Below are positions 10,050 to 18,494 of a stretch of 64,000 nt of DNA, one piece after another. Numbering within the stretch: the stretch's first letter is position 1; every line of letters begins with the position of its first letter. Position numbers and translations under genes: made by a program. Source of the stretch: Prochlorococcus marinus str. MIT 0917 (GTDB lineage: Bacteria > Cyanobacteriota > Cyanobacteriia > PCC-6307 > Cyanobiaceae); contig NZ_CP114784.1 of the NCBI RefSeq assembly GCF_027359575.1, positions 1,611,819 through 1,675,818 on the forward strand, in the 5' to 3' direction. Below the pieces are notes generated by a model, which did no database searches, was not told where the DNA came from, and worked only from the letters and a program-made list of their open reading frames with translations.

Positions 10050-10967
10050 ATGATGCAGCTGCAGGTCCTTCTAGTGGCTGGTACGCATGGTAATGAAATA
10101 AATGGTATTTGGCTTTTTGAAGAATGGGAAAAATCATCCTTTTTAATAAATACTCATGGGATTAAAACTTTTAAGGAAATTGGAAATCCAGAGGCTAAAA
10201 AAGCTGGTAAAAGATACATTCATAATGATTTGAATCGGAGTTTTCAAGGAGAATCATTTTTAACTAGTAATGCTTCAAATTTCGAAGGAAGTAGAGCAAA
10301 TGAATTGGTGAACCTTTATGGGGAGGCAGGAGAAAACCCCTGTCAAATAGCATTAGATTTTCATACAACTACAGCCGCCATGGGTAGTTGCCTAGTTGTT
10401 TATGGCAGAAGATCTGCAGACTTAGCTTTGGCGTCTTTAATTCAAAATCAATTAGGTTTACCAATATATCTCCATGAATCTGATCAAAAACAAACAGGTT
10501 TTTTAGTTGAATCTTGGCCTTGTGGACTTGTTGTAGAAATTGGCCCCATAGGTCAGGGACTCTTGAATTCACGAATTATTTTTCAGACAAAATTGATTCT
10601 TGAGACTTTGATGGAACAAATTCATCAAGTTAAGAGTCTAAATCTATTTTTTCCTGACAAGTTGATTATTCACAGGCATATAAAAAGTATCGATTTTCCA
10701 AGAGATGAAAAAGGCAATATTGATGGATATGTTCATTCTTTAAGGCAATCTAAGGATTGGAGGGCACTAAAGAAAAATGATGAATTGTTTTTTAAATTGA
10801 ATGGCGAAATTATTAGGTTTGAAGAACAGGAACCTTACATCCCTGTGTTTATAAATGAAGCAGCGTACGTGGAAAAAAATATTGCAATGAGCTTTACGAA
10901 AAGAGAATTATGGGAATTTAAAAAAGAATGGAAACAAGCGTTGATTGATCTAGTCCATCAAAAGTAA
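10050..10967 (+). CDS. Aspartoacylase/succinylglutamate desuccinylase family hydrolase
   Basis: A 305-residue zinc carboxypeptidase-fold amidohydrolase. Visible zinc ligands are H13 and E16 in AGTHGNEINGIWL and H105 in LDFHTTTAAMG. The catalytic Glu163 lies in VVEIGPIGQG, and the substrate-binding NDLNRSF is present. Aspartoacylases hydrolyse N-acetylaspartate; the physiological substrate in marine picocyanobacteria is unclear, so the assignment is to the family. The 3' end overlaps the convergent 44-aa gene by 10 bp. Confidence 0.88.
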   Translation: MMQLQVLLVAGTHGNEINGIWLFEEWEKSSFLINTHGIKTFKEIGNPEAKKAGKRYIHNDLNRSFQGESFLTSNASNFEGSRANELVNLYGEAGENPCQIALDFHTTTAAMGSCLVVYGRRSADLALASLIQNQLGLPIYLHESDQKQTGFLVESWPCGLVVEIGPIGQGLLNSRIIFQTKLILETLMEQIHQVKSLNLFFPDKLIIHRHIKSIDFPRDEKGNIDGYVHSLRQSKDWRALKKNDELFFKLNGEIIRFEEQEPYIPVFINEAAYVEKNIAMSFTKRELWEFKKEWKQALIDLVHQK

Positions 10968-11092
10968 GTTCTCTCGCTCCAATACACAATTGCCCCTTGA
11001 GCCTCTAATTCATATTTTCTGTGTCTTGCATCACTCAGAGGAACTCTCTCTTCAAGCCTATGCCCATTAATCAGCCACTTGATTAGAACCAA
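10958..11092 (-). CDS. Small 44-aa protein between aspartoacylase and psbA
   Basis: A reverse-strand ORF in the gap before psbA. It begins at TTG (11090-11092) with GAGG seven bases upstream and an in-frame stop just beyond. The product is a basic, tryptophan-containing 44-residue protein: IKWLINGHRLEERVPLSDAR near the N-terminus, AIVYWSERTYF at the end. The composition is balanced and protein-like with no low-complexity sequence, and the codons avoid chance-frame signs. I do not know a function. It is divergent from psbA and shares its upstream region, and it overlaps the end of the aspartoacylase gene by 10 bp. Confidence 0.68.
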   Translation of the reverse strand: MVLIKWLINGHRLEERVPLSDARHRKYELEAQGAIVYWSERTYF

Positions 11093-11291
11093 TTTGCGAC
11101 CTCAAAGGCTAAATCTTAAAATAATCTTAAGACCCCTTAAGTGCTCTTTTGGCGCTACTTACAGATTCTCTTCATAAATTGTCCTACATATTGGCCACGA
11201 AAAGGATCATTCTCCTTTAATATCACTGCTGGCAGTCTAATTAGCTGCTCTTATTTAATCGTCCCTATTTGGGACATACACATTCGTCCTC
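11093..11291 (+). promoter_or_regulatory. psbA promoter and structured 5' leader
   Basis: 199 bp between the 44-aa gene and psbA. Three copies of CTTAA start at 11115, 11126 and 11136, about one helical turn apart. TACATA at 11185-11190 is a possible -10 element. Two hairpins follow in the presumed leader: AAAGGA/TCCTTT (11201-11218) and GTCCC/GGGAC (11261-11275), the latter ending 16 bases before the ATG. No clear Shine-Dalgarno sequence precedes the start codon. Control of psbA through leader structure or protein binding is inference; the transcription start is not determined. Confidence 0.55.
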
Positions 11292-12374
11292 ATGACCACC
11301 ATTCAGCAGCAGCGTTCTTCGTTGCTCAAAGGTTGGCCACAATTCTGCGAGTGGGTTACTTCCACCAACAATCGTATCTATGTCGGTTGGTTCGGTGTAT
11401 TGATGATCCCTTGCCTTCTTGCGGCAACAACTTGTTTCATCGTTGCATTTATCGCTGCTCCTCCAGTTGATATCGACGGTATCCGTGAGCCAGTAGCTGG
11501 TTCATTTATGTATGGAAACAACATCATTTCTGGTGCTGTTGTTCCTTCAAGTAACGCTATCGGCCTTCACTTCTACCCAATTTGGGAAGCAGCAACTCTT
11601 GATGAGTGGCTATATAACGGTGGCCCTTACCAGCTTGTAATCTTCCACTTCCTTATTGGTATCTCTGCATACATGGGACGTCAGTGGGAGCTTTCATACC
11701 GTTTAGGTATGCGCCCATGGATCTGTGTTGCTTACTCAGCTCCTGTATCAGCAGCTTTCGCTGTATTCCTTGTTTACCCATTCGGTCAGGGTTCATTCTC
11801 TGATGGTATGCCTCTAGGAATCTCTGGAACATTCAACTTCATGTTCGTTTTCCAGGCTGAGCACAACATCTTGATGCACCCATTCCATATGGCTGGTGTA
11901 GCAGGTATGTTCGGTGGTGCTTTGTTCTCTGCAATGCACGGTTCTTTGGTTACTTCATCACTTATCCGTGAGACCACAGGACTTGATTCTCAGAACTACG
12001 GTTACAAGTTTGGACAAGAAGAAGAGACATACAACATCGTTGCAGCTCATGGCTACTTCGGTCGTTTGATCTTCCAATATGCAAGCTTCAACAACAGCCG
12101 CAGCCTTCACTTCTTCTTGGCTTCATGGCCAGTGATCTGTGTTTGGTTGACATCTATGGGCATCTGCACCATGGCGTTCAACTTGAACGGCTTCAACTTC
12201 AATCAGTCTGTAGTTGATACTTCAGGCAAGGTTGTACCAACCTGGGGTGATGTACTTAACCGTGCAAACCTTGGTATGGAAGTAATGCACGAGCGTAATG
12301 CTCACAACTTCCCACTTGACCTAGCAGCTGCTGAGTCTACTTCTGTAGCTCTTGTTGCACCTGCAATTGGTTAA
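11292..12374 (+). CDS. psbA: Photosystem II D1 protein
   Basis: The reaction-centre subunit that, with D2, binds the special pair, pheophytin, QB and most ligands of the Mn4CaO5 cluster; thylakoid membrane, five transmembrane helices. The 360 residues are full length with one extra N-terminal residue relative to the usual numbering. The position equivalent to 130 is Gln (MGRQWE), the form associated with low-light D1 in cyanobacteria that have both types. The QB-pocket [13 protein letters not shown] with the Ser264 equivalent and the cluster-ligand tail [11 protein letters not shown], followed by a 16-residue processed extension, are intact. Codons are rich in C-ending TTC/AAC/CAC, unlike neighbouring genes, as expected for very high expression. 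Confidence 0.99.
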   Translation: MTTIQQQRSSLLKGWPQFCEWVTSTNNRIYVGWFGVLMIPCLLAATTCFIVAFIAAPPVDIDGIREPVAGSFMYGNNIISGAVVPSSNAIGLHFYPIWEAATLDEWLYNGGPYQLVIFHFLIGISAYMGRQWELSYRLGMRPWICVAYSAPVSAAFAVFLVYPFGQGSFSDGMPLGISGTFNFMFVFQAEHNILMHPFHMAGVAGMFGGALFSAMHGSLVTSSLIRETTGLDSQNYGYKFGQEEETYNIVAAHGYFGRLIFQYASFNNSRSLHFFLASWPVICVWLTSMGICTMAFNLNGFNFNQSVVDTSGKVVPTWGDVLNRANLGMEVMHERNAHNFPLDLAAAESTSVALVAPAIG

Positions 12375-12394
12375 GTCTTTAACTTGATTGTTTT

Positions 12395-12423
12395 AAAGCC
12401 CTCTTTTAGAGGGCTTTTTTTTT
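12395..12423 (+). terminator. psbA terminator
   Basis: Nine-base-pair stem AAAGCCCTC/GAGGGCTTT (12395-12403 and 12409-12417) with a 5-nt loop, continued by an unbroken T tract to 12423. It begins 20 bp after the psbA stop and isolates psbA from aroC. Confidence 0.92.
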
Positions 12424-12503
12424 GCCTTTTTTAGTTCTATGTATTGATTGATTGGTTTATTTTTTACCAAGTATTGATTAACATTTTGTAGATAGGTTTA
12501 TTT

Positions 12504-13604
12504 ATGGGAAGTAGTTTCGGAAAACTTTTTAATATCAGCACCTTTGGGGAATCTCACGGAGGTGGTGTTGGTGTAATTATTGATGGATGTCCACCAAGAT
12601 TGGAGCTTGATATTAATGAAATACAAAATGATCTCAATAGAAGGAGGCCAGGACAAAGCAAAATCACTACTCCACGAAACGAAAGTGATGAAGTTGAAAT
12701 TCTGAGTGGTCTTTTAGGTAACAAAACCTTAGGAACACCGATTGCTATGGTCGTAAGAAATAAAGATCATCGTCCAAAAGATTATTCTGAAATTAAAAAA
12801 ACTTTTAGACCATCTCACGCTGATGCTACTTATCAGAAGAAGTATGGAATTCAGGCTTCAAGTGGCGGAGGGCGAGCATCAGCGAGAGAGACGATAGGTA
12901 GAGTCGCCGCTGGTTCAGTTGCAAAGCAACTCCTCAGTCAGTCATCTAATACGGAAATACTTGCTTGGGTAAAGAGAATTCACGATATTGAAGCTGATAT
13001 TAATCCGAGTGAAGTTACTTTTGATGAGATTGAGAAAAATATTGTTCGATGTCCAAATCAATCAGCTGCAGATTTAATGATTCAGAGAGTGGAGGATTTT
13101 GGTAAAGAAGGAGACTCCTGTGGCGGAGTAATAGAATGTGTGGTTCGTAATCCGCCATTAAGTCTTGGTATGCCTGTTTTTGATAAGTTAGAGGCAGATT
13201 TGGCAAAGGCATTAATGTCATTGCCTGCTACTAAAGCTTTTGAAGTAGGATCTGGTTTCGGAGGTACTTATTTGAAAGGCAGCGAACATAATGATCCTTT
13301 TTTGCCATCGGATTCTGATCAATTGAAAACTGCTACTAATAATTCAGGGGGAATTCAAGGAGGTATAAGTAATGGTGAGGATATAGTTCTGAGGGTTGGC
13401 TTTAAACCAACAGCAACTATTAGGAAAAGTCAAAAGACAATTGATGAGGATGGTAATGCAACAATTCTGCAGGCAAAAGGTAGACATGACCCTTGTGTTT
13501 TGCCAAGAGCAGTTCCAATGGTTGAAGCAATGGTTGCAATAGTTTTAGCTGATCATTTACTTAGGCAAAAAGGTCAATGTACTGAATATTATTCAAATAA
13601 TTAA
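12504..13604 (+). CDS. aroC: Chorismate synthase
   Basis: Converts 5-enolpyruvylshikimate-3-phosphate to chorismate using reduced FMN, the last step of the shikimate pathway. The 366-residue protein has the family signatures [17 protein letters not shown] near the N-terminus, the arginine-rich RRRPGQ, and [19 protein letters not shown]. Near the C-terminus it has [17 protein letters not shown]. Full length. It starts at ATG 12504 after the psbA terminator and converges with eda 22 bp downstream. Confidence 0.98.
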   Translation: MGSSFGKLFNISTFGESHGGGVGVIIDGCPPRLELDINEIQNDLNRRRPGQSKITTPRNESDEVEILSGLLGNKTLGTPIAMVVRNKDHRPKDYSEIKKTFRPSHADATYQKKYGIQASSGGGRASARETIGRVAAGSVAKQLLSQSSNTEILAWVKRIHDIEADINPSEVTFDEIEKNIVRCPNQSAADLMIQRVEDFGKEGDSCGGVIECVVRNPPLSLGMPVFDKLEADLAKALMSLPATKAFEVGSGFGGTYLKGSEHNDPFLPSDSDQLKTATNNSGGIQGGISNGEDIVLRVGFKPTATIRKSQKTIDEDGNATILQAKGRHDPCVLPRAVPMVEAMVAIVLADHLLRQKGQCTEYYSNN

Positions 13605-13626
13605 TTATTATTTTTAGAATGGATTT

Positions 13627-14262
13627 TCAATAATTTTTTAGCCATATCTCTAGATCTTTGTCAGGTGTTTGATTTCGTAATTCTTTCCCAATCACCAATG
13701 CATCATATCCATTTTCTAGTAATTTTTTTAAATTTTCACTTTTAATTCCACCTGCACCAATAAAAAAAATATCCTTTTTTTTATTTTCTTTTAGATCGTT
13801 TATAAAGTTAATTCCTAATTTCGATACGGGATAGATTTTTACAATTTTATATCCTAGATTCATTGCTTCTTCGAAATCTTTAATATTAGATATACCTGGA
13901 ATAACTAATTGATTATATTTTATAGCATTTAAATGAATTTCTTTGTTGAAGAAAGGACTCATAGAATATTTTATATCTAATGAGCTAATTGATTCTAAAG
14001 ATTTTATTGAAGTAATTGATGCAACGCCAAGATTGATTGACTTGAATTTATTTTTTATTTCTAATATTAAATTCACCCATTCTGGATTTGAATCCCATCC
14101 TATTTCAATATTTTTTATCCCATAGTCAGATAGTTTCTCGATTTTTAAAAGTAAATTTTTTCTTTTGTGGGAGATATTAAAAAAATCATTTTCTAGTCTA
14201 ATTACAACTATGAGTGGCTGTATTCTAAGAAATTTTATTAAATTATTTTGCTTAACTTCCAA
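13627..14262 (-). CDS. eda: KDPG/KHG aldolase (2-dehydro-3-deoxyphosphogluconate aldolase)
   Basis: A class I aldolase that cleaves 2-keto-3-deoxy-6-phosphogluconate to pyruvate and glyceraldehyde-3-phosphate. In this 211-residue TIM-barrel protein the general-base Glu is E53 in NIEIGW. The Schiff-base lysine is K142 in KIVKIYPVSKLG, the equivalent of the KFFPA motif. A phosphate loop is seen at FIGAGGI. The protein is unusually rich in Lys, Ile and Asn, matching its very AT-rich DNA. It follows ftsH by 16 bp on the same strand. A functional Entner-Doudoroff route also needs edd or an alternative dehydratase, which is not in this window. Confidence 0.85.
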   Translation of the reverse strand: MEVKQNNLIKFLRIQPLIVVIRLENDFFNISHKRKNLLLKIEKLSDYGIKNIEIGWDSNPEWVNLILEIKNKFKSINLGVASITSIKSLESISSLDIKYSMSPFFNKEIHLNAIKYNQLVIPGISNIKDFEEAMNLGYKIVKIYPVSKLGINFINDLKENKKKDIFFIGAGGIKSENLKKLLENGYDALVIGKELRNQTPDKDLEIWLKNY

Positions 14263-14278
14263 AAATTATAATTTTAAC

Positions 14279-16126
14279 CTAAGCATATTCAGCGACTTTA
14301 ACTTCATGGCGAATTAAGAGATCTTGAAATTCTTGAGAATCAACTGTTTCGGTTTCCATAAGCATCGCTGTTAATTCTTCAAGCACTTGACGATTGTCAT
14401 TTAAAGCTTTTTTAGCTCTTTCATATGCAATTTCAACAAGAATTGAGACTTCCGAATCAATAGTTGCAGCAGTATCTTCAGAAAAATCTCTTTCCGCAGA
14501 GATGTCTCTACCAAGGAACATTCCACCTTGTGATCGTCCTAAAGCTACAGGCCCTAACTTGTCACTCATGCCAAATTTGGTAATCATTTGCCTCGCAACT
14601 GAAGCTACTTGCTTTAGATCATTTGATGCTCCTGTAGTTACTTCGTCTTCTCCATAAATGATTTCCTCTGCAACTCTTCCTCCAAGAGCAACAGCCATTT
14701 GATTTTGTAGATAAGACCTTGAATAAAGTCCAGATTCCATTCTTTCTTCACTTGGTGTGAAAAAAGTTAATCCACCAGCTCCACCTCTTGGAATGATTGA
14801 GATCTTTTGCACTGGGTCATAATCAGGCATCACAGCACCAACTACAGCATGGCCAGCTTCGTGGTAAGCAACTAACTTTTTACGCTTTTCACTAATCACT
14901 GAGTCTTTCTTCTCAGGACCTACCATTATTCTCTCGATTGCATCACTAACTTCATCGTTGCTGACTTCTGTTAACTCTTTTCTAGCGGCTAAGATCGCAG
15001 CTTCATTTAATAGATTTGCTAAATCTGCACCAGTAAAACCAGGAGTTCTTCTTGCTATTTGATCAAGGTCAACAGACTTTGAAAGTGTTTTACTTTTTGC
15101 ATGAACGTTCAGTATTTGCAATCTCCCTGAGTAATCAGGTCTGTCTACAGTTACTTGCCTGTCAAATCTTCCTGGTCGCATAAGTGCTGAGTCGAGCACA
15201 TCAGGTCTATTTGTAGCTGCAACAATAATTATTCCTGAATTTCCCTCAAATCCATCCATTTCAGTTAATAGTTGGTTAAGTGTTTGCTCTCTTTCATCAT
15301 TACCTCCTCCAAGTCCTGCTCCACGCTGACGACCTACAGCATCTATTTCGTCAATGAAAACTATACAAGGAGCATTTTTCTTTGCTTGTTCAAAAAGGTC
15401 TCTTACTCTGCTTGCACCAACTCCAACAAACATCTCTACAAACTCAGATCCAGATATGGAAAAGAAGGGAACAGAAGCTTCACCTGCAACTGCCTTTGCA
15501 AGCAAAGTTTTTCCGGTTCCAGGAGGGCCAACAAGTAAAACACCCTTAGGAATTTTGGCTCCTACAGCTGTGAAGCGATCAGGGTTTTTTAAAAAATCAA
15601 CTACTTCAGTAAGTTCAAGCTTTGCACCCTCAATTCCAGCAACATCTCCAAAAGTAACTTTTGTCTCAGGTTCCATTTGAAGTCTTGCTTTACTCTTTCC
15701 AAAATTCATTGCTGGATTTCCGCCACCACCCGAGCCTGCTCTTCTGAATAGAAAAAATAGACCTCCTAATAAAATTATTGGAAAAAGTAAGCTACTAGCA
15801 GCTTGCTGCAAGGGATTGGCTTGAGTAGTTGGTTGTACAGCAATATCTACGTCATTATCAGTAAGTAATTGAAGTAATTGTTGATCAGGAGCCAAATTAA
15901 CTAAAGCCCTGTTCCCATCACTTTCAACAATTTGAGCTGTTCCTTTATCTGGAGAAATAAGAACTCTGCTTACTTGCTTCTCTTGAACAGCTTCTATGAA
16001 GTCACTGTACCTTAGAGTTCTAGTTGCTCTTGTCGGACTTGGCTTATCGAAAAAAGCACTTCCCACAAAAATCACAACTACAACAATAAGGACATAAAGA
16101 CCAATGTTTCTCCAGCGTTTGTTCAA
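14279..16126 (-). CDS. ftsH: FtsH ATP-dependent zinc metalloprotease
   Basis: A 615-residue membrane-anchored AAA+ protease. Transmembrane segments lie at about residues 8-26 and 113-128, enclosing the lumenal/periplasmic domain. Walker A GPPGTGKT is at 200-207, Walker [12 protein letters not shown] follows, and the second region of homology lies around [18 protein letters not shown]. The protease site HEAGH is near residue 430. Cyanobacterial FtsH proteins degrade photodamaged D1 and other membrane proteins, and psbA and psbO are close by, although that neighbourhood proves no functional link. It lies 43 bp downstream of sat. Confidence 0.97.
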   Translation of the reverse strand: MNKRWRNIGLYVLIVVVVIFVGSAFFDKPSPTRATRTLRYSDFIEAVQEKQVSRVLISPDKGTAQIVESDGNRALVNLAPDQQLLQLLTDNDVDIAVQPTTQANPLQQAASSLLFPIILLGGLFFLFRRAGSGGGGNPAMNFGKSKARLQMEPETKVTFGDVAGIEGAKLELTEVVDFLKNPDRFTAVGAKIPKGVLLVGPPGTGKTLLAKAVAGEASVPFFSISGSEFVEMFVGVGASRVRDLFEQAKKNAPCIVFIDEIDAVGRQRGAGLGGGNDEREQTLNQLLTEMDGFEGNSGIIIVAATNRPDVLDSALMRPGRFDRQVTVDRPDYSGRLQILNVHAKSKTLSKSVDLDQIARRTPGFTGADLANLLNEAAILAARKELTEVSNDEVSDAIERIMVGPEKKDSVISEKRKKLVAYHEAGHAVVGAVMPDYDPVQKISIIPRGGAGGLTFFTPSEERMESGLYSRSYLQNQMAVALGGRVAEEIIYGEDEVTTGASNDLKQVASVARQMITKFGMSDKLGPVALGRSQGGMFLGRDISAERDFSEDTAATIDSEVSILVEIAYERAKKALNDNRQVLEELTAMLMETETVDSQEFQDLLIRHEVKVAEYA

Positions 16127-16169
16127 TGTTCTTCTATATCTTCCAAGAGTTTAATAGGATTAGGTCCAA

Positions 16170-17342
16170 CTATGCGGCTCTTAATACATCAACGACGCTT
16201 TTAAATGCAAACCATTCAGGAATTTCTTCTCCACTTCTGAGCATTTTCCTAAATTGAGTGCCGCTCAATTTTTTTATGTGTAATCCTTTTTCTTTCGCAT
16301 AATCAGCGGTTACATAGCCTTCTTCCTCTGTAAATACAAGATTTAAAGATGGAACTGTTTGCATTTCTAATTCTTCGCAGCACTCCTTTGCAAAATTTTG
16401 AGCATCATATGGACCATAAAAATCTTCTCCGCTTAGAGATGATTTACAGCCAGCCATATCTCTACCGATAATGAAATGAGTGCATCCATAATTCCTCCTA
16501 ATAATCATGTGCTGCAGAGCTTCTCTTGGCCCAGCCATATGCATCGAATAAGGAAGATATGACCATCTGATTTTTGGATTGTTTACTTCAGAGGCAAGTT
16601 TTTCATAGGTTTGAAATCTTACTGATCCAGGTATGTCATCTTCTTGAGTAGGTCCACAAGTTGGGTGAACAAGAACAACAGCATTTTGACTGACATTATT
16701 TGCTTCTAAAGCTCTTGTGAACAGCTCATAATGCGCTCTATGAATTGGGTTCCTGCACTGGAATGCAACTACATCTTCTCCAGAAGGAAGCTTCTCTCTT
16801 ACTTGAGCAGGAGTTTTGCAAGTAAAAACTCTTTTAGGTAATTCTAGACCTTTTATTGATCCTCCTAAATAATATTTTCCTCTCTCCATAGAGATCATCC
16901 TTACTGCAGGATGCTCTAAAGAAGTTGTTCCGTAGCAAAAATTGGCTTCAATAACTTTGTCAGGTATCCATTTATCTTGTACTTCTAAAATTGCTAGTTC
17001 TTGATCTTTGTAATTGAGTAAAACTGAATCTCCTGGATTTATATCTTCTCTATCTGTATCCATCACAATTGGTAAACCAAAAAGCAAACCTGATTCGAGT
17101 CGATTTTGTTTAACCACTGAGTTGTAATTTTTCTCACTCATGAACCCATTCAAAGGAGAAAAAGCACCTATCAAAAGAAGTTCAATATCACAAGCGTTTC
17201 TATCTGAACAATTTATAGTTTTAAAAGAATTTTGTTTTAATTCTTTTGTTTCTTGATCAGATGCCATAAGCTTTATAAGTTCTCCACCATAAGGTTTGAT
17301 CAAACCTTCGAGATTTTTATGAGAACTTTTCTTACTAGTCAT
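16170..17342 (-). CDS. sat: Sulfate adenylyltransferase (ATP sulfurylase)
   Basis: Activates sulfate with ATP to adenosine 5'-phosphosulfate, the first step of assimilatory sulfate reduction. The start is set at the ATG at 17340-17342 (MTSKKSSHKNLEGLIKPYGG), which has AAGGGA four bases upstream and gives the usual 390 residues. An in-frame ATG 15 codons upstream (17387) is less likely. Catalytic motifs are FQCRNPIHRAHYEL (HxxH of the nucleotidyltransferase fold) and HFIIGRDMAG. A homo-oligomeric Sat type without an APS kinase domain. Confidence 0.96.
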   Translation of the reverse strand: MTSKKSSHKNLEGLIKPYGGELIKLMASDQETKELKQNSFKTINCSDRNACDIELLLIGAFSPLNGFMSEKNYNSVVKQNRLESGLLFGLPIVMDTDREDINPGDSVLLNYKDQELAILEVQDKWIPDKVIEANFCYGTTSLEHPAVRMISMERGKYYLGGSIKGLELPKRVFTCKTPAQVREKLPSGEDVVAFQCRNPIHRAHYELFTRALEANNVSQNAVVLVHPTCGPTQEDDIPGSVRFQTYEKLASEVNNPKIRWSYLPYSMHMAGPREALQHMIIRRNYGCTHFIIGRDMAGCKSSLSGEDFYGPYDAQNFAKECCEELEMQTVPSLNLVFTEEEGYVTADYAKEKGLHIKKLSGTQFRKMLRSGEEIPEWFAFKSVVDVLRAA

Positions 17343-17419
17343 TTTCCCTTGAAGTAACCGGGAGATTCTCCCAGATAAAGGGCCCATATTTTAGAAATTG
17401 TTTTTATTAAATTTGGCCA

Positions 17420-17453
17420 AAAAAAAAAGAGGGCTTTAACCCCCCTTTTTTAA
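17420..17453 (-). terminator. psbO terminator
   Basis: Read on the reverse strand, A5-GGGGG pairs with CCCTC-T5 (one G-T pair) around a TTAAAG loop and is followed by a run of ten Ts. It begins about 20 bp after the psbO stop and separates psbO from sat. Confidence 0.85.
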
Positions 17454-17473
17454 TTGAGTAAGATGATTATCTT

Positions 17474-18277
17474 TTAGGCTTTGCGACCATAGAAGATACC
17501 CTTGATTTTGATATCAACAGGATCTTTTGACCCAAGGTCATTATCTGAAGGTTGGATGGCAACAAATTGGCCACCAAATTCATCAGTGTCTGCATCAACA
17601 GACTCGACAGTAAGTGTTATTTCACCTTTACCGCCTAGATCATCTTTAACATTTTCTCTTGCAAGATCCTCATCATCACCACCACGAGCAATGAGAGCCT
17701 GAGCATATTCAACACCAGTCGATTTAGCACGACTTTTTGGATCAAGAAAGTCTGCAGATCTATAACTTGGAGTTGTTGTTGGACCTGAAAATTCAGCTCC
17801 TGGTTCAATTGATTTTCCTTTTTTGGATTCAGCAACCATTTCTTTAACAGAGAAAGCAAAAGGAAATTCCTCTCCATTAGGAGCTAGAACTGTAATTAGA
17901 GAGAAGTCAATACCACCTTTTTCAGTGAATTTACCTCCAGAAAGATCTCCATAAACTTCATCAAGACTAGTATTGAAGCGAGGACTGATAATTTTTGCTA
18001 CTGCAAAATCAGATTTATTTCGCTTGGTACCTGGAAGTTTTACTGAAACTTCTGTTGGCTGAAGGCACAAGCTTTTAAATTGGCCATCAGCATTAATAGA
18101 ACCCGATGAACCAGCTGGTAAAACAGTGCAAGCATCAGCTTGGCCAGTATTAACAACATTGCCAAAACGAGCATTACCTTGCTCGCGCCCTTTTAAAGCT
18201 GCAGATGCGCTTGATGGGAGAGTTGTAAAGGTGAGACAAAAAGCCAGCATCAAAGCCAGCAGAGGACGAAATCGCAT
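17474..18277 (-). CDS. psbO: Photosystem II manganese-stabilising protein PsbO
   Basis: The extrinsic 33-kDa subunit that stabilises the oxygen-evolving Mn cluster on the lumenal side of PSII. The 267-residue precursor has a signal peptide, MRFRPLLALMLAFCLTFTTL followed by PSSASA. The paired cysteines of the PsbO beta-barrel are visible in DACTVLP and KSLCLQP. The mid-region GGKFTEKGGIDFSLITVLAP and the C-terminal GQFVAIQPSDNDLG are family-typical. It has its own terminator and a hairpin-rich leader (separate entry). Confidence 0.97.
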   Translation of the reverse strand: MRFRPLLALMLAFCLTFTTLPSSASAALKGREQGNARFGNVVNTGQADACTVLPAGSSGSINADGQFKSLCLQPTEVSVKLPGTKRNKSDFAVAKIISPRFNTSLDEVYGDLSGGKFTEKGGIDFSLITVLAPNGEEFPFAFSVKEMVAESKKGKSIEPGAEFSGPTTTPSYRSADFLDPKSRAKSTGVEYAQALIARGGDDEDLARENVKDDLGGKGEITLTVESVDADTDEFGGQFVAIQPSDNDLGSKDPVDIKIKGIFYGRKA

Positions 18278-18294
18278 GAGAGGGCTAGATGACT

Positions 18295-18326
18295 GCGGTC
18301 GAAACCGCCCAATTAATTCAGTTGGG
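18295..18326 (-). promoter_or_regulatory. Tandem hairpins in the psbO leader
   Basis: On the reverse strand, CCCAA/TTGGG (18308-18326) is immediately followed by GCGGT-TTCG-ACCGC (18295-18308). The second hairpin has a UUCG loop and ends 17 bases before the psbO ATG. The remaining upstream gap to coaBC (18327-18494) shows no further gene. A role in translation or mRNA stability is inferred from position only. Confidence 0.45.
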
Positions 18327-18494
18327 ATATTACAGGTGTCAAATACTTCTTTTCACAAGCATTTTACAGCTCTATACAACCCGTAGCTTTTGCTGCAACG
18401 AATTTACTACTCCGATTTCTTTCAAAACCCTTTTGCAGCAGTCTTCTTTGGCGTTTAGACTCTGATTTTTAAAAAAAAACAAATTCGAAAAAAA

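Noticed and set aside
11141-11470. 109-codon forward ORF across the psbA start
   Set aside because: Out-of-frame with psbA and running through its leader; the psbA frame is certain.
18393-18437. GCTGCAA/TTGCAGC inverted repeat between coaBC and psbO
   Set aside because: The loop is long and each arm is itself nearly palindromic. Too weak to call a structured element.
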